Origin: JBGSTR01 sp963707135
GTDB lineage: Bacteria; Pseudomonadota; Gammaproteobacteria; Chromatiales; Chromatiaceae
Assembly (NCBI GenBank): GCA_963707135.1
Contig: CAVPOY010000043.1
Coordinates: 180,575 to 244,574, forward strand
Direction of reading: 5' to 3'
Length of the DNA stretch: 64,000 bases
Position numbers and translations under genes: made by a program. Below the pieces are notes generated by a model. The model worked only from the letters and a program-made list of their open reading frames with translations, was not told the DNA's origin and searched no databases. Below are positions 54,016 through 62,245 of this stretch, piece by piece (positions within the stretch are counted from its first letter, which is position 1; each line of letters opens with the position of its first letter).

Positions 54016-54212
54016 CCAGGGCAAGAGCGCAGCGGCGCGGCCGGACGTTCCCAGGCCGGAGCATGATCCCTGTGGCATCCTGTGTCGATCACAAAGCCAA
54101 CGGGTCCTCTGCAAAGAGCGGCTTGGTGTCTGGGCTGGAAGAGCGATGCTTGTCCCGCGGACACCGACCCCGCGAAGATGCCCGGGCGCCGTGACCATAG
54201 TGGTTGTATTTC

Positions 54213-54249
54213 TCGTTTGTCCGCTATACTTAGCGTGGAAGACAAACGA
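54213..54249 (+). promoter_or_regulatory. Promoter with nested palindromic operator of the antitoxin-RES operon
   Basis: Outer arms TCGTTTGTC (54213-54221) and GACAAACGA (54241-54249) are perfect inverted repeats. Inside them CGCTA-TACT-TAGCG (54222-54235) is a second perfect palindrome, and the -10 box TATACT (54225-54230) lies within it. The start codon follows 9 bases after the outer arm. Such a layout fits autorepression by the antitoxin. Confidence 0.7.
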
Positions 54250-54258
54250 TAGAGCACC

Positions 54259-54922
54259 ATGCAGACAGACACCCTCACAGACCCTCGCTCCGACAGCCTG
54301 TCCGAGCGCATCCACCAGGCGCAGATCAGCCTGGAGTCGCGCCCGGATGCGGCCGCGGTGTTCGACCGTGCCACGACGGCCTTCATGCGTGCGCTGCTGT
54401 CGCTGCGCGACGAGCTCAGCGCCGCCGGGCGGGACCGCCGGCTGCTGGCGCAGGACGACAAGACGCTGCTCGCCGAGCTGCTGATCCAGGCCCTGCGGGC
54501 TGACCCTCTGGTGTCCAAGGAGCTTCGGCTGCGCCTGCGCGGGCAGCTCGCATTGCGTTCCCTGCTGGAGCAGGGCGGAGGCGCCCTGACTGCCGCGGAG
54601 GTGGCGGAGCTGCTCGGTATCACCGAGGACGCGGTGCGCAAGCGCGCGCGCCGCGGCAAGCTGCTGGCCCTCCCGCGGGGCGGGCACAGCGTCTATCCAG
54701 CCTTCCAGTTCGATCTGGACCGTCGCTGCCCGGTCCCGGGGTTGGACGCCGTCCTTGCCCTGCTCGACACCGATAGCGCGCCGGCCAAGCTGCGCTTCTT
54801 CCTGACGCCGGATGAGGACCTGGGGGCCGCCACCCATCGAGGTCCTGCGGGAGGGGGATCCCGACGCGCGGGCGCTGGTGGAGCGCAAGGCGCGGCAGTT
54901 CGGTGTGCAGCTCGCCGCTTGA
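54259..54922 (+). pseudogene. Xre/MbcA/ParS-type antitoxin of a RES toxin (frameshifted near the end)
   Basis: MQTDTLTDPRSDSLSERIHQAQISLESRPDAAAV leads to a helix-turn-helix (LTAAEVAELLGITEDAVRKRARRGKLLALPRGGHSVYP, residues ~115-155) and the toxin-binding part FQFDLDRRCPVPGLDAVLALLD...AKLRFFLTPDEDLG. Near 54825 one base is out in CTGGGGG; the repaired tail PIEVLREGDPDARALVERKARQFGVQL matches the family and stops at 54922. It sits 66 bases before the RES gene. Binds its own promoter (inference from the palindromes). Confidence 0.82.
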
Positions 54923-54988
54923 TACTCTTGGGTGGCCTGACCTGGTGCGGCTCTAAACGGATCGCCTGATCGTGGCAAGGAGCCGGCC

Positions 54989-55525
54989 GTGACCCTCCCC
55001 GCGCCGCCCGCTGGCGGCCATGACAAGCTGCGCCTGCTGCGGGTGCCCGCGGGCCAGGTCTGGTACCGCATCGGTCACCGCCGGCATGGAAGCGCGCTGC
55101 ACTTCTCGAAGGGCCCGGACGCCCGCTGGAACGATCCGAACGGCGACTACGGTGTCCTCTACGTGGCCGACCGTCCCGAGACCGCCTTCGCCGAGACGTT
55201 CGGGCACGCCCTGATGAAGAGCCTGCCACCGGCGGCGGACAAGTTCGTCACCCTGGTCGAGCTTCAGGAGCGGCACGTCTACCGTATCCGGTCCGACCGG
55301 GGGCTGACCCTCGCCCTGTTTCACGGTCCGGGACTTCCCGCCCTGAATCTGGACGCCCGCCTGCTCACCACCCTGGACTACCAAATCTCCCAAGCCTGGG
55401 CCCGCTGGGCGTTCGAAGCGCCCGCTGCGCCGAATGGTATCCGCTATCCTTCCCGCCCTCTGCCAGGCAGGGACAACACGGCGCTGTTCGACCGCTGCCG
55501 CGACGCGCTGAAGGAGGCGGGCATC
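54989..55525 (+). pseudogene. RES-domain toxin, C-terminus replaced by intein sequence
   Basis: GTG start with AAGGAG 6 bases upstream. Residues 1-178 show the RES fold: VWYRIGHRRHGSALHFSKGPDARWNDPNGDYGVLYVADRPETAFAETF with the conserved R, Y and E of these NAD-degrading toxins, and PNGIRYPSRPLPGRDNTALFDRCRDAL. The final ~25-40 residues of the usual toxin are absent; the frame runs straight into an intein. Paired with the Xre-type antitoxin upstream. RES toxins deplete NAD+; whether this chimera is active is unknown. Confidence 0.82.
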
Positions 55526-55945
55526 GCGCAGCGTCTCGCCCTCCTGCAGGGGCTCATGGATACCGACGGGACCGTGGGGTGGGGCAGTCTGTCGGATCTC
55601 AGCTACGCGACCAGCAGCGCGCAACTCGCCCGGGACGTGCAGGGGCTGGTGTGGTCTCTCGGTGGGATCGCTAGGATCACGAGCAAGATCCCCGTCTACA
55701 CCTACCGCGGTGAGCGCCGACGGGGCAGACGCGCCTACCGGGTCCATATTCGCCACCCCAGGCCGCGGGATCTCTTCGCTGACGCCTCCAAGCGGGACCG
55801 CATCGTCGGTGAGTACCAGTACGCCAACTCCCTCAAGCTCCGGATCTGCGCGATCGAGCCGGCGGGGGAGGCGCCCGCGCAATGCATCGCCATCGACCAT
55901 CCCGATCACCTATACCTGACCGATGGCTACGTGGTGACCCACAAC
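55526..55945 (+). pseudogene. C-terminal half of an intein (homing-endonuclease part and splice end)
   Basis: In frame after the RES domain: QRLALLQGLMDTDGTVGWG is the second LAGLIDADG-like helix of an intein homing endonuclease, followed by QGLVWSLGGIARITSK. The last ~30 residues, IAIDHPDHLYLTDGYVVTHN, are the C-terminal splicing block ending in His-Asn, followed by Thr (+1) of the extein at 55946. The N-terminal splicing block with its first Cys/Ser and the first endonuclease motif are missing, so splicing in cis is impossible. Confidence 0.85.
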
Positions 55946-57266
55946 ACGCGGCTGTTCGATCTGCTGGTCACTCAGGCCGTCCTTCGTGGCGAGGCGGTGG
56001 TCATCAGCGACCCCAAGGGCGATCAGGACCTCAGGAACGCCGCCGAGCGCGCCTGCCGGTCGGTTGGAGAGTCAGGACGCTTCGTCCACTTTCACCCCGC
56101 CTTCCCCCAGGACTCCGCCCGCATCGACCCCCTGCACAGCTTCAACCGCGCCACCGAGGTGGCGAGCCGGGTGGCCGCCCTGATCCCGAGCGAGACCGGC
56201 AACGACCCCTTCAAGGCCTTCGGCCAGATGGCCATGTCCAACGTCGTCCAGGGCCTCCTCGCCGTCGGCGAGCGCCCGAGTTTGGTGACCCTGCGCCGCT
56301 ACCTGGAGGGCGGCGCCGAGTCCCTGGTCGAGCGCGTTCTGGTGCGCTACCTGGCGGAGCATGTGACGAGCTGGGAGACCGAGGCCAAGCCCTTTCTGCG
56401 CCAGGCCCGCGACACAACCGGCCGAGTGGCGGGGCTGGTGCGCTACTATCGCGAGTCGGTGAGCGCGCGTCATCCCTCCACCGTCGTCGACGGGCTCGCC
56501 AGCCTCTTCGAGCACGAGCGGGTGCACTTCTCCAAGATGATCGCCTCGCTCATGCCGATCCTGAACATGCTGACCTCGGCGGACCTTGGGCCGCTCCTCT
56601 CGCCGGATGCGGCCGATACACGAGACACGCGCCGGCTCACCTCCATGGCCGAGTGCATCGAGCGCGCCCAAGTGGTGTATCTTGGGCTCGATTCCCTCTC
56701 CGACAGCATGGTCGGCAGCGCCATCGGCTCCATCCTGGTAGCGGACTTGGCCGCGGTGGCCGGGGACCGCTACAACTACGGGGTGGGCTTGAAACCCGTC
56801 AACGTGTTCATCGACGAGGCCGCCGAGGTGGTCAACGACCCCTTCATCCAGCTCCTCAACAAGGGCCGCGGCGCGGGTCTGCGCCTGGCCGTGGCGACCC
56901 AGACCTTCGCCGACTTCGCCGCCCGCACCGGCAGCGAGGCCAAGGCGCGGCAGGTGCTCGGCAACATCAACAACCTGATTGCGCTGCGCGTGCTCGATGC
57001 CGAGACCCAGCAGTACGTCACCGACAGCCTGCCCAAGACCCGCCTCAAGAGCCTGCTGCACACCCAGGGCAGCACCACTCATTCCCCAGAACCCGCTCCT
57101 CTACACCGGCAACGTCGGCGAGCGCCTGGGGGAGGAGGAAGGGGACCTCTTCCCGCCGGCCCTGCTCGGGCAGCTGCCGAACCTCCACTACCTGGCCGTC
57201 CTCGCCGGCGGGCGCATCGTCAAGGGGCGCCTTCCGATCCTGGGCGCGCCGAAGGGGACCGCCTGA
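55946..57266 (+). pseudogene. traD: Type IV coupling protein TraD, 5' end missing and frameshifted
   Basis: The TraD body starts at the Thr of the Walker A GKT (TRLFDLLVTQAVLRGEAVVISDPKGDQDL) immediately after the intein. It shows the middle motifs LIPSETGNDPFKAFGQMAMSNVVQGLL and Walker B VNVFIDEAAEVVNDPFIQLLNKGRGAGLRLAVATQTFADF. The N-terminal membrane anchor and P-loop glycines are absent. Near 57075 one base is out; the tail PALLGQLPNLHYLAVLAGGRIVKGRLPIL completes the protein. The coupling protein brings the DNA-relaxase complex to the secretion channel; this copy cannot hydrolyse ATP. Confidence 0.87.
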
Positions 57267-57652
57267 TGCCGACCAAAAAAGACATTACTCCCGAGGGCGC
57301 GAGCCTGCTCGCCGCGGCGCTTGCCGAGGTGCGTCCCGCCGAGGCCGGGATGCTGCGCGACCTGGAGCTCGACTGGCCCGGAAGCCGGGCGCTGCTGGCA
57401 CGACTCGGCGTGGCGCTGGCCGCCCAGGAGCCCGAGGGGGCTCATCTCGTCCTCGGCAAGTGCCTGAGCGGCGGGCTCGGCGCCTACCGGGCCGCCCGTC
57501 TTGCACGCATCGGCGACCAGGCGCGCTTCGCCGCCTTCGTGGCAGGCATCACCGAGGCCCTCGCGGAGTCCCGCCAGCAGGCACTCGTGACCGATGCCTT
57601 GAGTCCTCTGCAGGCGCGCGCGCTGCGCCTCGCCGGCGAAGGCGATGGCTGA
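57266..57652 (+). CDS. Small conjugation-associated protein between traD and DUF4400
   Basis: 128 residues. The ATG overlaps the traD stop (TGATG) and its own end overlaps the DUF4400 start, so it belongs to the transfer operon. Mostly helical: ASLLAAALAEVRPAEAGMLRDLELDWPGSRALLARLGVALAAQ, ending ALVTDALSPLQARALRLAGE. No membrane segment or signal peptide. I do not recognise a family; the position fits small accessory proteins encoded next to traD in SXT-like elements. Confidence 0.7.
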   Translation: MPTKKDITPEGASLLAAALAEVRPAEAGMLRDLELDWPGSRALLARLGVALAAQEPEGAHLVLGKCLSGGLGAYRAARLARIGDQARFAAFVAGITEALAESRQQALVTDALSPLQARALRLAGEGDG

Positions 57653-58320
57653 GGCGGGCAGCTACAGCGAGGCGCGCACCGGCAACTGGCTCTGGGCGCT
57701 GCTGGTCGGCGCTATCCTGCTGGTGATGGAGCTGATTCTCTTCGCCGCCCTGGTCCCGGCCACCTGGTCAGAGCGCGTGCGTGCCACCGAACTGGCCTGG
57801 CTGCAACACGGCCTCGGCCCGAGTACGGCCAAGGCCGTCGTCGAGCGTGCCGAGCAATGGTACGCCGCCCTCTTCGTCGAGCCGGGGCTGGTCGAGACCA
57901 GCTACCGCATCACCCTGCCGAACGACGAGGACGTCCAGCGCGCCGGCGCCCTGTCCCCCCTCGCCACGCTGCCCCTGTGGACCTGGGTTGCCGGTCGCCT
58001 GGAGGTCATCTGGGCGGCGTTCCACCAGGCCCTTCAGCGGCTCGCCATGCTCGCCGCCTGGTGGCCGTTTCTCCTGCTCCTCCTCGCCGCCGCCTGGGGT
58101 GACGGCTGGGTGCGGAGGCGCATCCGCCAGGCGGGATTCGCCTACGCGAGTCCCCCTCGCGCATGCCTACGCCCTGCGTGGGATTGTTGTGATCGCGATC
58201 GTGCTGGGTCTGGTGCTGTTTCTGCCGGTGCCGCTGCCGGTGCTCGGCGTCCCCGTCGTTGCGGCGCTGATCGGACTCTTGGTGGGCGCGACCGTGGCCA
58301 ATGCGCAGAAGCGCTTGTGA
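57645..58320 (+). pseudogene. DUF4400 integrating-conjugative-element membrane protein (frameshifted)
   Basis: N-terminal membrane helix GNWLWALLVGAILLVMELILFAALVP, then a periplasmic part (TELAWLQHGLGPSTAKAVVERAEQWYAALF) and a second hydrophobic region (LAMLAAWWPFLLLLLAAAWGDGWVRRRI). Near 58148 one base is out in a C-run; the repaired end LAHAYALRGIVVIAIVLGLVLFLPVPLPVLGVPVV restores the last helices and stops at 58320. DUF4400 proteins follow traD in SXT/R391-type ICEs; role unknown. Confidence 0.85.
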
Positions 58321-58347
58321 TCATCGGGTCGGATCAGGCGCCGCCCG

Positions 58348-59025
58348 TCACCCCTCGGCACCCACCGCCTCCAGCAGGTCGGGGCTATCGTTGCGGGGAC
58401 TGTTTACCTGCCGGGAGACGGGATGCATCGTCCAGGCCGCCGCATTGGCCGGCTTCAGCATGGCCAGCAGGCCGTCCGCGTCCTGGTTGCCGGGATCGAG
58501 CCACGCGGCATGGTCCTCCCGCCCGAGGATGACGGGCATCCGGTCGTGGATCTCGCGCACCAGCGTGTTGGCGTCCGTGACGATGAGGGTGCAGGACTCG
58601 ATGGTGTCGCCCTCCGGGCCGTGCCAGCGTTCCCAGAGTCCCGCCATGGCGAACGGCTCGCCCCCCGCCCTTCGGATCAGGAACGGCGTCTTGCCGCCTT
58701 TCCCGGCCTTCCACTCGTAGAAGCCCTCGGTGGGAACGAGGCAGCGTCTGTGTTTGAAGGCATTGCGATAGGCGGGCTTCGATTTGACCGTCTCCGCCCG
58801 CGCATTGATCATGCTGTAACGGCTGTCCGGTCCCTTGGACCAGGCCGGAACGAGTCCCCAGCGCAGGGGCACTAACTCGCGTTTTCCCTCATCGGTGCCG
58901 CGGATGGCGAGCACCGGCTGCGTGGGCGCGACGTTGTAGCGCGGCGTCGCCTGGCAGACGACGTCCAGATCGAATTGGCTGGCGTAGATCTCCGGGTCGG
59001 AGTACTGCACGAAACGTCCGCACAT
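58348..59025 (-). CDS. yedK: SOS response-associated peptidase (YedK/HMCES family)
   Basis: 225 residues. MCGRF at the start exposes the catalytic Cys2 after Met removal; NVAPTQPVLAIR, RWGLVPAWSK, NARAETVKSKPAYR, GFYEWKAGKGGKTPF and IHDRMPVIL supply the conserved Asn, Glu and His of the SRAP domain. The enzyme crosslinks to abasic sites in single-stranded DNA and so protects them. Intact; convergent with DUF4400. It is often carried on mobile elements but also chromosomal, so the island's right border may lie here. Confidence 0.96.
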   Translation of the reverse strand: MCGRFVQYSDPEIYASQFDLDVVCQATPRYNVAPTQPVLAIRGTDEGKRELVPLRWGLVPAWSKGPDSRYSMINARAETVKSKPAYRNAFKHRRCLVPTEGFYEWKAGKGGKTPFLIRRAGGEPFAMAGLWERWHGPEGDTIESCTLIVTDANTLVREIHDRMPVILGREDHAAWLDPGNQDADGLLAMLKPANAAAWTMHPVSRQVNSPRNDSPDLLEAVGAEG

Positions 59026-59121
59026 CGCGATCTCCCGGGCCGATGAATGAGAAAGCCCGCACAGTTCGAAAAGCTAGCAGCTCACTGGACGTCTGGTCAG
59101 CGGGCACGCGGAGATTCATCC

Positions 59122-59819
59122 ATGCGGAGGGTCCTGATCACCGGAAGCAACCGCGGCCTCGGCCTGGAGTGGGTCCGCCAGTGCGCCGGGCGGGGATGGC
59201 GGGTCTTCGCCACCTGCCGCGATCCGGACTCGGCGGTGGATCTGCGCGACCTGGCAGATCGAGATCCCTCGGTGAGTTTGCATCGGCTCGATGTGACCGA
59301 CGCGAGCCAGGTCGATGATCTCGCCCAGTCACTACGAGACGAGGCCATTGATCTCCTGGTCAACAACGCGGGCGTCTATTTCGAGCGCTGGGGAAAGGAC
59401 CCGGTCGGCCGCATCCGCTACGGGGACTGGGAGGAGACCTTCCGGGTCAACACCCTCGGGCCCATGCGGGTGACCGAGGCGTTGCTTGCGCACCTCAACC
59501 GCGGCGAGCGTCCGCTCGTCCTTGCCATCACCAGCCACATGGGCAGCATCGCCGACATCGATGCGCCGCGGGACTATGCCTACCGCTCCAGCAAGGCGGC
59601 GCTCAACGCGGCCATGCACGGTCTCGCCCATGAGCTCAACCCCGCGGCATCGGCGTGCTGCTGCTGCACCCCGGCTGGGTGCGCACCCGCATGGGCGGCG
59701 CCTCCGCACCCATCGGCCCCGAGGACAGTGTTCGCGGCATGCTCTCCCTCGTGGATGGCTACGCGCCGAACCTGTCCGGCGGCTTCTTCCGTTTCGACGG
59801 AACGCGGATGCCCTGGTAA
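59122..59819 (+). pseudogene. SDR-family NAD(P)-dependent oxidoreductase (frameshifted)
   Basis: MRRVLITGSNRGLGLEWVRQCAGRGWRVFATCR is the Rossmann start; DLLVNNAGVY, ITSHMGSIAD with the catalytic serine region and YAYRSSKAALNAAM (YxxxK) follow. At about 59640 one base is out in AACCCCG; the repaired end is RGIGVLLLHPGWVRTRMGG and GGFFRFDGTRMPW, stopping at 59819. Carbonyl-reductase-like member (sniffer/CsgA type); substrate unknown. All catalytic residues survive, so this could be a read error. Confidence 0.87.
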
Positions 59820-59870
59820 CCGATGCGGCACGCTTTTACTCAAACCCCTGGTCTTGGACAGACGGTCAAC

Positions 59871-60308
59871 GTGAGCTACTCGACCCGCACATTCATCCTC
59901 GGTCCGGACGACACCCTCTACCGGCTGGCGAATGCGAAGTGCTCACGCATGGTCGATGACCCGGAGAGCCATCGACTTGAGCGCTCCGCCGGCCAGCGCG
60001 TGCGTATGGCCGAGGTTATCGTGGAGGTGCGTGATCGGGCACCCGTTGCGGTCGTCCGGCTCCTCTACGAGATGCTCGGGTTCGATGTGGAAGGGCGGTT
60101 GGACCGGGCCGCGTTCATACGCCACAACGCGGCGCTGGCGGAGCTGGCCATGAGTCCCGTGATCCCTCGCTTGGAGGCGGAAGAGACGGCCGTGGTCGAC
60201 GCCGGCAGCCGCTTCGTCGCCCGCGGCGGGTCTTGGCAGCCGACGCCGGCGCAGGAACGGGAGATCCTGCGCGCCGCGCTCGACGAGACGCCGTGCCAGC
60301 GGCTCTAG
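59871..60308 (+). CDS. Hypothetical protein (145 aa)
   Basis: GTG at 59871, or a longer form from 59823. The sequence is soluble and mixed alpha/beta: YSTRTFILGPDDTLYRLANAKCSRMVDDPESHRL, RMAEVIVEVRDRAPVAVVRLLYEMLGFDVEG, ending PTPAQEREILRAAL. The middle strand-helix part looks like a compact domain; no family recognised. A decayed copy of its C-terminus lies 1 kb downstream (61306-61368), so this family has been duplicated here. Confidence 0.65.
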   Translation: MSYSTRTFILGPDDTLYRLANAKCSRMVDDPESHRLERSAGQRVRMAEVIVEVRDRAPVAVVRLLYEMLGFDVEGRLDRAAFIRHNAALAELAMSPVIPRLEAEETAVVDAGSRFVARGGSWQPTPAQEREILRAALDETPCQRL

Positions 60309-60388
60309 CGTCGCCGGGCGCCGGCGTTGCTCGCGTGGCGGGCACAACAGGCGCGTCTGTCGGCCGCCGATCGGGTGTTCTCCGGAAC

Positions 60389-60832
60389 ATGTTGATCCGG
60401 GCGGTGAGACCGGAGGACACCGAGTCCTGGCTCGTCATGCGCATGGCGTTGTGGCCCGAGACGGATGAACCACAGCACCGCAGGGAAATGGCCATGATGC
60501 TGTCCGACGACGAACGGTTCGCGGTCCTCGTCTGCCAGGACCCGCACGGGGAATTGGCCGGCTTCGCCGAGGTGTCGCTGCGGGCCTGGGCCGAAGGCTG
60601 TGAGTCCTCCCCCGTGGGCTATCTGGAAGGCTGGTACGTCGCGGAGCAGGCCCGGCGTCAGGGGATCGGCGCCGGGCTCGTCGCCGCCGCGGAGGACTGG
60701 GCTCGCTCGCGCGGCTGCACCGAGATGGCTTCGGACACGGAGCTCGCCAATCGCGTCAGCGAGGCCGCCCACCTGCGCCTCGGTTACCAAGTCGCCGCCA
60801 GGGTCACTGCGTTCCGAAAGCGGCTGACATGA
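60389..60832 (+). CDS. GNAT acetyltransferase, aminoglycoside 6'-N-acetyltransferase-like
   Basis: 147 residues from ATG 60389. The acetyl-CoA site is EGWYVAEQARRQGIGAGLVAAAEDWARSRGC (Q/RxxGxG/A). EMASDTELANRVSEAAHLRLGY followed by TAFRKRL is the pattern of the AAC(6')-I subgroup, with the MASD strand and SxxxH. Predicted to acetylate amino sugars or other amines with acetyl-CoA. Resistance activity is an inference; housekeeping relatives exist. Its stop overlaps the start of a small membrane protein. Confidence 0.85.
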   Translation: MLIRAVRPEDTESWLVMRMALWPETDEPQHRREMAMMLSDDERFAVLVCQDPHGELAGFAEVSLRAWAEGCESSPVGYLEGWYVAEQARRQGIGAGLVAAAEDWARSRGCTEMASDTELANRVSEAAHLRLGYQVAARVTAFRKRLT

Positions 60833-60999
60833 CCGCGATCGTTCTCATCGCACTCGTGCTGCTCGCCTCGGTCGTCGCCTGTCACGCGATCGCCAAACGG
60901 CGCGGTGGCAACCCGGTCTTTTGGGGCGTGATGGGGCTGCTGTTCGGTCCCCTGGCGATCCCCTTCGCGCTCCTTGCAAGGCCGAAGCGCCGCGAATAG
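60829..60999 (+). CDS. Small membrane protein (56 aa)
   Basis: The ATG overlaps the GNAT stop (ATGA). One helix (AIVLIALVLLASVVACHAIA), a short basic loop (KRRGGNPVF) and a second helix (WGVMGLLFGPLAIPFALLA) with a basic tail (RPKRRE). A two-helix hairpin with an N-out or N-in topology, typical of small uncharacterised inner-membrane proteins. Translational coupling to the acetyltransferase supports it as real. Confidence 0.65.
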   Translation: MTAIVLIALVLLASVVACHAIAKRRGGNPVFWGVMGLLFGPLAIPFALLARPKRRE

Positions 61000-61091
61000 A
61001 CCCTGGCTCAGGTGCCGCTGATCGGCTCGGATGCCAGCCGGCTAGTAGAAGGTCCCGCCTCAGAGGTCCGGTTCCGATTGACCTCCCCAAC

Positions 61092-61226
61092 TCATGCATC
61101 GCGCTTGTTCATCACCCCTTTGATTGTGGCGATGGCCCTGTCCTGCAGAGACTTGGCCCAGGCCGGCTGCGGCAGGTTCCAGCCGATCAGGATGCCGACG
61201 CAAATCCAGAAGACGGTTGACCACAT
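61092..61226 (-). CDS. Very small membrane protein (44 aa)
   Basis: From ATG 61226: MWSTVFWICVGILIGWNLPQP is a single tryptophan-rich membrane helix. It is followed by a short amphipathic basic tail (AWAKSLQDRAIATIKGVMNKRDA). The composition and the NLPQPAWAK junction look like a conserved small transmembrane protein rather than chance reading. It faces the plus-strand genes on both sides and stands alone. Function unknown. Confidence 0.6.
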   Translation of the reverse strand: MWSTVFWICVGILIGWNLPQPAWAKSLQDRAIATIKGVMNKRDA

Positions 61227-61305
61227 GGCTGGCTCCGAGACGCCTCGATGTCCGTAACGTTGGTGCGATTATGGCGCAGAAGGATTCGCCTTCGAATCGC
61301 GGTTT

Positions 61306-61368
61306 CATGAACACGAGCGGGAAATCCTGCGCGCGGCCCTCGGCGAGTTGAAATGGGAACGTCTATCG
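61306..61368 (+). pseudogene. C-terminal fragment paralogous to the 59871-60308 protein
   Basis: In one frame the bases read HEHEREILRAALGELKWERLS, closely matching the end of the upstream hypothetical protein (QEREILRAALDETPCQRL). No upstream coding part or start is preserved. A leftover of a duplicated gene. Confidence 0.6.
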
Positions 61369-61525
61369 TGTGGTTGTCCGGTCGAGATGGGGGTGTACAG
61401 TGTCGCAGACGCACTCGCGAGCGCAAGGCGGACGCAGGATGAGAAGGAAACATGAAGCTCGGGGTCGCGAGACCGATGTAAGCCTGGCTCAACCGCCCGG
61501 GAGCCGGGATTTACTCGGGGGGAAG

Positions 61526-62156
61526 ATGAAGCTACTCGTTTTCGGGTCAACAGGCGGCACAGGACAGGAACTGGTCGCAACAGGCCCTCGCGCAGGGCCA
61601 CGAGGTCACGGCCTTTTCGCGCAACCCGGCCAAGCTCGATGAGTTGACGCACCCGGGTTTGCAGGTAGTCCGCGGGGACGTGCTGGATTCGGCGGCGGTC
61701 GAGAAGGCCGTTCCGGGGCACGACGCCGTGTTATGCGCCATCGGCGCAGGCGCCGGGCGAACCACCCTGCGCGAGGAGGGGACGCGCAACATCGTCCGGG
61801 CGATGGAGAAGGTTGGCGTGCGCCGCCTCGTCTGCCAGTCCTCCATGGGCGTCGGTGACAGCCGCGCCAACCTCGGTTTCCTCACCAAGTACGTGATCGT
61901 TCCGGTCTTCCTGCGCCATGCCTTTGCAGACCATGAGCGCCAGGAGGCCGTCGTGAAGGAAAGCACCTTGGACTGGACCATCGTCCGACCTCCCCACCTT
62001 AAGGACGGTCCGCACACGGGAGCCTATCGGCACGGCTTTCCCACCACGGATACGGGGATCCAGGGAAAGATTTCCCGCGCCGATGTTGCCGACTTCATGG
62101 TGAAGCAACTGGCCGACGATACCTACCTTCATAAGGCACCCGGGGTGTCGTATTAG
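61526..62156 (+). pseudogene. NAD(P)H-binding SDR-like protein (frameshifted)
   Basis: MKLLVFGSTGGTGQELV at ATG 61526 gives the GxTGxxG dinucleotide site, with GGGGGGAAG upstream. At about 61575 one base is out; the second frame continues QALAQGHEVTAFSRNPAKL, VVRGDVLDSAAVEKAV, VLCAIGAG, RLVCQSSMGVGD and WTIVRPPHLKDGPHTGAYR to the stop at 62156. The repaired ~210 residues match atypical SDRs of the BVR-B/flavin-reductase-like type. Substrate unknown. First of three loosely linked plus-strand genes. Confidence 0.85.
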
Positions 62157-62245
62157 ACCGGTGGGATTCCCCGAAACCATCGCAGCGAACGGAAGGCTGA
62201 GACTGAGCGGGCTGCCTGCCGCGGCGCCGCGTTGAGCTGTTGTGC

